Positions 61,700 to 64,000 of a DNA stretch of 64,000 bases are shown in pieces. The position numbers were made by a program, and so were the translations under genes. The notes beneath the pieces are model-generated. The model saw only the letters and a list, made by a program, of their open reading frames with translations, searched no databases and had not been told where the DNA came from. How positions within the stretch are numbered: the first letter of the stretch is position 1; each line of letters opens with the position of its first letter. The stretch is from Arachidicoccus rhizosphaerae. GTDB taxonomy: Bacteria > Bacteroidota > Bacteroidia > Chitinophagales > Chitinophagaceae. The stretch covers positions 79,766 to 143,765 of the forward strand of contig NZ_FNQY01000012.1 in the NCBI RefSeq assembly GCF_900107765.1, written 5' to 3'.

Positions 61700-61989
61700 A
61701 ACCACTTACCGCATCATAACGGCAATTATTACAGGACGTTTTGAACTTAACGGACAGTGCTGCTATCCAAAAATTTGTAAGCCAGCACCAGCAGGCATTC
61801 ATTACACTTTCGACCGATTACTATCTTATCTACATTTTAGGTACCGTACCCGACTTTCCGCTTGCCAGATATAGGCAGCAATTTGGCTGGAAGCCTGGAA
61901 TTCTGACAGACATCCTGGCACCAGGTAATGCCCCAGCTATTCTTGTCGCAGGGCCAAACTGGCATTCCGGAAGAATATTTTAAAGGCCC
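61700..61989 (+). pseudogene. Fragment copied from the BSP-domain gene
   Basis: Roughly 290 bases matching 59702-59990 (about 90% by eye, with a small indel near 61925). Both ends are abrupt, the left at the 5S junction. Not functional. Confidence 0.9.
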
Positions 61990-62303
61990 ATTAATGCTCT
62001 TACAAAACTGAAAACATCCAAGTAAAGTGGTCAATTATGCAAAAAGGTGAATCCACAACGCATGCTCCTTGCAATAAAAGAAGCTTGTACCGGCTCCACT
62101 TCACCTAGACTAACAACATTAAGTATAACGTAACCAGGCTTTTATAATTAAATTCAATCATGCTGCCAAATCACGAAGTAAAACAGCGCCAAATCGGGAA
62201 GTAAAATGCTGCCAAATCACGAAGTAAAACAACGCCAAATCGGGAAGTAAAACAACGCCAAATCACGAACTTTGTGTACCGTTATACAAACAAGCAAGCA
62301 TAA
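61990..62303. other. Repeat-rich leader of the ATPase gene
   Basis: Contains a region related to 57660-58200 (61990-62160) and five copies of the 23-bp unit (next entry). No gene seen. Confidence 0.6.
62164..62276 (+). repeat. Five tandem 23-bp repeats
   Basis: Units GCCAAATC(A/G)(C/G)GAAGTAAAA(C/T)(A/G)(A/C/G)C start at about 62164, alternating CACGAA and CGGGAA; the last runs into ACGAACTTTGTGTACCG, which has a TTTG. No spacers, so not CRISPR. Ends 28 bases before the ATG of the ATPase. Confidence 0.85.
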
Positions 62304-63563
62304 ATGCCTAAAAATAAGTATATACCTAGAATCTGCGATACAGCACTTCAAAATGCTCTTGAGAGAATGGGCGCGGTATTGATTGAAGGCGCAAAATGGT
62401 GCGGTAAAACCAGCACCGCTGCAAATGTAGCAGGCAGTACCCTTGACTTGCAAGATCCCGACAACACCAACTCATACCAACAACTGGCGGATACCAAGCC
62501 TTCGCTTTTACTCAAAGGCGAAACGCCACGCTTGATAGATGAATGGCAAATGTCTCCCGGCCTTTGGGATGCAGTACGTTTTGAAGTCGATAAACGACAG
62601 AAAACCGGGCAGTTTATATTGACTGGGTCCACCCGTCCAGCAGATAACGTGACTGCCCATACAGGCACCGGGCGTTTTGCCCGTATTTTAATGCGCCCTA
62701 TGAGTTTGTATGAATCAAATGGTAGCATTTCGCTTGCTGCGTTGTTCGAACAGGATCATGATATTGAGGCCGTCTCCACGTTAAGCATACAGCAAATAGC
62801 TTATGCTATATGTAGAGGCGGATTCCCGGCCACCATAGACAAGCAGGAAAAAATAGCGTTGCAAATGCCAATAGATTATGTCGAAGCAATTATCAACCAT
62901 GACATTTCTGATGTTGACGGCGTGGATAAAAACCCCAACCGAGTTAGGCTACTATTACGTTCCCTCGCCCGAAACATTGCCACAGTAGCTACGGCACCCA
63001 CTATTTTAAAAGATATTGAAAGTACAGAAACCACAATTTCAGACAAGACCCTTGCCGTATATTATAATGCGCTTCAACGTATTTATGTAGCTGAGCCCTT
63101 GCCTGCATGGTCACCTTCTCTACGTTCCAAAACCGCTATTCGAACTTCAAATAAGCATCATTTTGTGGATCCTTGCATAGCCACCGCAGTAATGCGTGTC
63201 AACCCCTCAGGGATTTTACAAGATTTTGAATACTCCGGGTTTCTATTTGAAGCATTGTGCGTCCGTGACATGCGGATATATGCACAAAATAGTGATGGCG
63301 ATGTCTTCCACTACCGTGACAAAACCGGGCTGGAAGCAGATATGATTGTTGCCTTGCGTGATGGACGTTGGGGTGCAATTGAAGTAAAATTGGGCAACAA
63401 ACAAATTGAGGAAGCGGCAGAAAATTTATTGACACTCAAAGCAAAGATCGATACCGAAAAAATGCGTGAGCCTTCTTTTCTAATGGTCGTAACTGGTGGA
63501 CAATATGCTTTTAAACGCGAGGACGGTGTTCTGGTTGTCCCAATAGGTTGTTTAAAAAATTAG
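62304..63563 (+). CDS. AAA-family ATPase with DUF4143 domain
   Basis: 419 residues. N-terminal AAA_14-type domain: Walker A GAKWCGKTS (29-37), Walker B RLIDEW (LIDE at 77-80), sensor LTGSTRPADN. The C-terminal half is DUF4143-like, ending GDVFHYRDKTGLEADMIVAL and WGAIEVKLGNKQIEEAAENL, which has the D-x(n)-ExK look of a nuclease-fold. Widespread, mobile, function unknown. It lies between two 5S gene copies, with tandem repeats just upstream. Confidence 0.9.
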   Translation: MPKNKYIPRICDTALQNALERMGAVLIEGAKWCGKTSTAANVAGSTLDLQDPDNTNSYQQLADTKPSLLLKGETPRLIDEWQMSPGLWDAVRFEVDKRQKTGQFILTGSTRPADNVTAHTGTGRFARILMRPMSLYESNGSISLAALFEQDHDIEAVSTLSIQQIAYAICRGGFPATIDKQEKIALQMPIDYVEAIINHDISDVDGVDKNPNRVRLLLRSLARNIATVATAPTILKDIESTETTISDKTLAVYYNALQRIYVAEPLPAWSPSLRSKTAIRTSNKHHFVDPCIATAVMRVNPSGILQDFEYSGFLFEALCVRDMRIYAQNSDGDVFHYRDKTGLEADMIVALRDGRWGAIEVKLGNKQIEEAAENLLTLKAKIDTEKMREPSFLMVVTGGQYAFKREDGVLVVPIGCLKN

Positions 63564-63649
63564 CTGTGCCCGCTGATTCCCTTGAAATAATAAACATTGG
63601 GTAAACTATACGCCAACTGACTACAAATTAGCGTCTTATCTATGTGCAT

Positions 63650-63685
63650 AAAAAAAGTCTCAATAATTGCTTATTGAGACTTTTA
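63650..63685. terminator. rRNA operon terminator
   Basis: AAAAAAGTCTCAATAA, loop, TTATTGAGACTTTT. On the minus strand it directly follows the 5S gene. Confidence 0.93.
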
Positions 63686-63693
63686 AAATAAAT

Positions 63694-63804
63694 ATGGCAG
63701 CTACCTACTCTCCCAGGGATAATACCCAAGTACCATCGGCCATGAGGGGTTTAACTACTCTGTTCGGTATGGGAAGAGGTGAAGACCCTCGGAATAACCA
63801 CCAT
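63694..63804 (-). rRNA. rrf: 5S ribosomal RNA
   Basis: On the minus strand ATGGTGGTTATT ... GGTAGCTGCCAT, 111 bases. Helix I ATGGTGG pairs CTGCCAT; ACCGAACAGAG and GGGAGAGTAGG are typical 5S blocks. Follows the 23S by ~120 bases. Confidence 0.95.
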
Positions 63805-63925
63805 AAAAAGGTCGTGTGCTGTCTTCGGATACTTCTTGGTATCACACACTTAAATAAGGTCATATTGGAAAAGCTCATAAGAGCAACTATACCTACCATT
63901 TCAGAAGTAAATATAGATTTAAAAA

Positions 63926-64000
63926 ATAAAGCTTACGGGCAATTAGTACTACTCGACTTTGATGTTACCACCTTTACATCTATAGCCTATCAACGTCATC
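63926..64000 (-). rRNA. rrl: 23S ribosomal RNA, 3' end (cut by window edge)
   Basis: Minus strand GATGACGTTGATAGGC ... GTCGAGTAGTACTAATTGCCCGTAAGCTTT is the conserved 3' end of Bacteroidota 23S rRNA. End placed at about 63926 by comparison with the usual CCGT(A/G)AGGCTT tail; uncertain by a few bases. Confidence 0.93.

Noticed and set aside
62164..62276. Possible CRISPR array
   Set aside because: Repeats are directly adjacent with no spacers, units vary, and no cas genes are present.
63705..63899. 64-codon minus-strand frame
   Set aside because: Lies over the 5S rRNA gene and its spacer.

Overview
The window reads as the chromosome of a Bacteroidota bacterium, most like the Chitinophaga/Sphingobacterium side of the phylum. 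The grounds are a SusC/SusD pair, DUF6520 and MauE-type proteins, the metY-metX-hom order, 850-residue DUF5117-type metalloproteases, promoters with a TAnnTTTG -7 box, and almost no Shine-Dalgarno sequences. Genus cannot be fixed from the sequence alone. The style is mainly housekeeping, with accessory patches near 9-25 kb and 56-64 kb.

Layout. 0-3.8 kb: a 2-methylcitrate (propionate) operon prpB-prpC-prpD on the minus strand, with a crotonase upstream. 3.9-8.8 kb: a three-part export pump (outer-membrane factor, HlyD adaptor, MFS pump) with a divergent AraC regulator. 9-15.6 kb: poorly known genes, including two frameshifted genes (a propeller-like protein and an acyltransferase broken at an 11-A run), a discoidin-BSP metallopeptidase lipoprotein and a HEAT-repeat protein. 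16.4-23.3 kb: MauE membrane protein and DUF6520 peptide converging on a TlpA-SusC-SusD operon, probably one functional locus. 23.6-25.4 kb: two XRE regulators and a decayed antitoxin/PIN toxin pair. 25.7 kb: tRNA-Lys(CTT). 26-30.3 kb: SAM-I riboswitch with terminator, then a second promoter and a Cys/Met-rich leader peptide, then metY, metX and hom (methionine biosynthesis). 30.6-35.4 kb: M20 amidohydrolase, alanine racemase and two YVTN propellers. 35.7-39.5 kb: rpoB, cut off from rpoC and the ribosomal stalk genes. 39.7-41.7 kb: ATP-grasp-like protein and GntR regulator. 42.1-47.9 kb: exbB-exbD-exbD-tonB plus a diverged second exbD-tonB pair. 48.2-51.8 kb: metalloprotease, then rplU-rpmA. 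51.9-56.3 kb: lipoprotein, dipeptide epimerase, cytochrome b/molybdopterin fusion. 56.3-64 kb: a repeat-rich, rearranged zone ending in a minus-strand rRNA operon (23S end, 5S). It carries an orphan second 5S, a copied gene fragment, 23-bp tandem repeats and an AAA ATPase (DUF4143).

How it fits together. The TonB/ExbBD motor would energise SusC-type transporters. The met locus appears to be read by two sensors, SAM by the riboswitch and perhaps Cys/Met supply by the leader peptide. The last 8 kb look like a site of repeated insertion and duplication next to the rRNA operon. All functional statements come from reading motifs by eye; no search was run.
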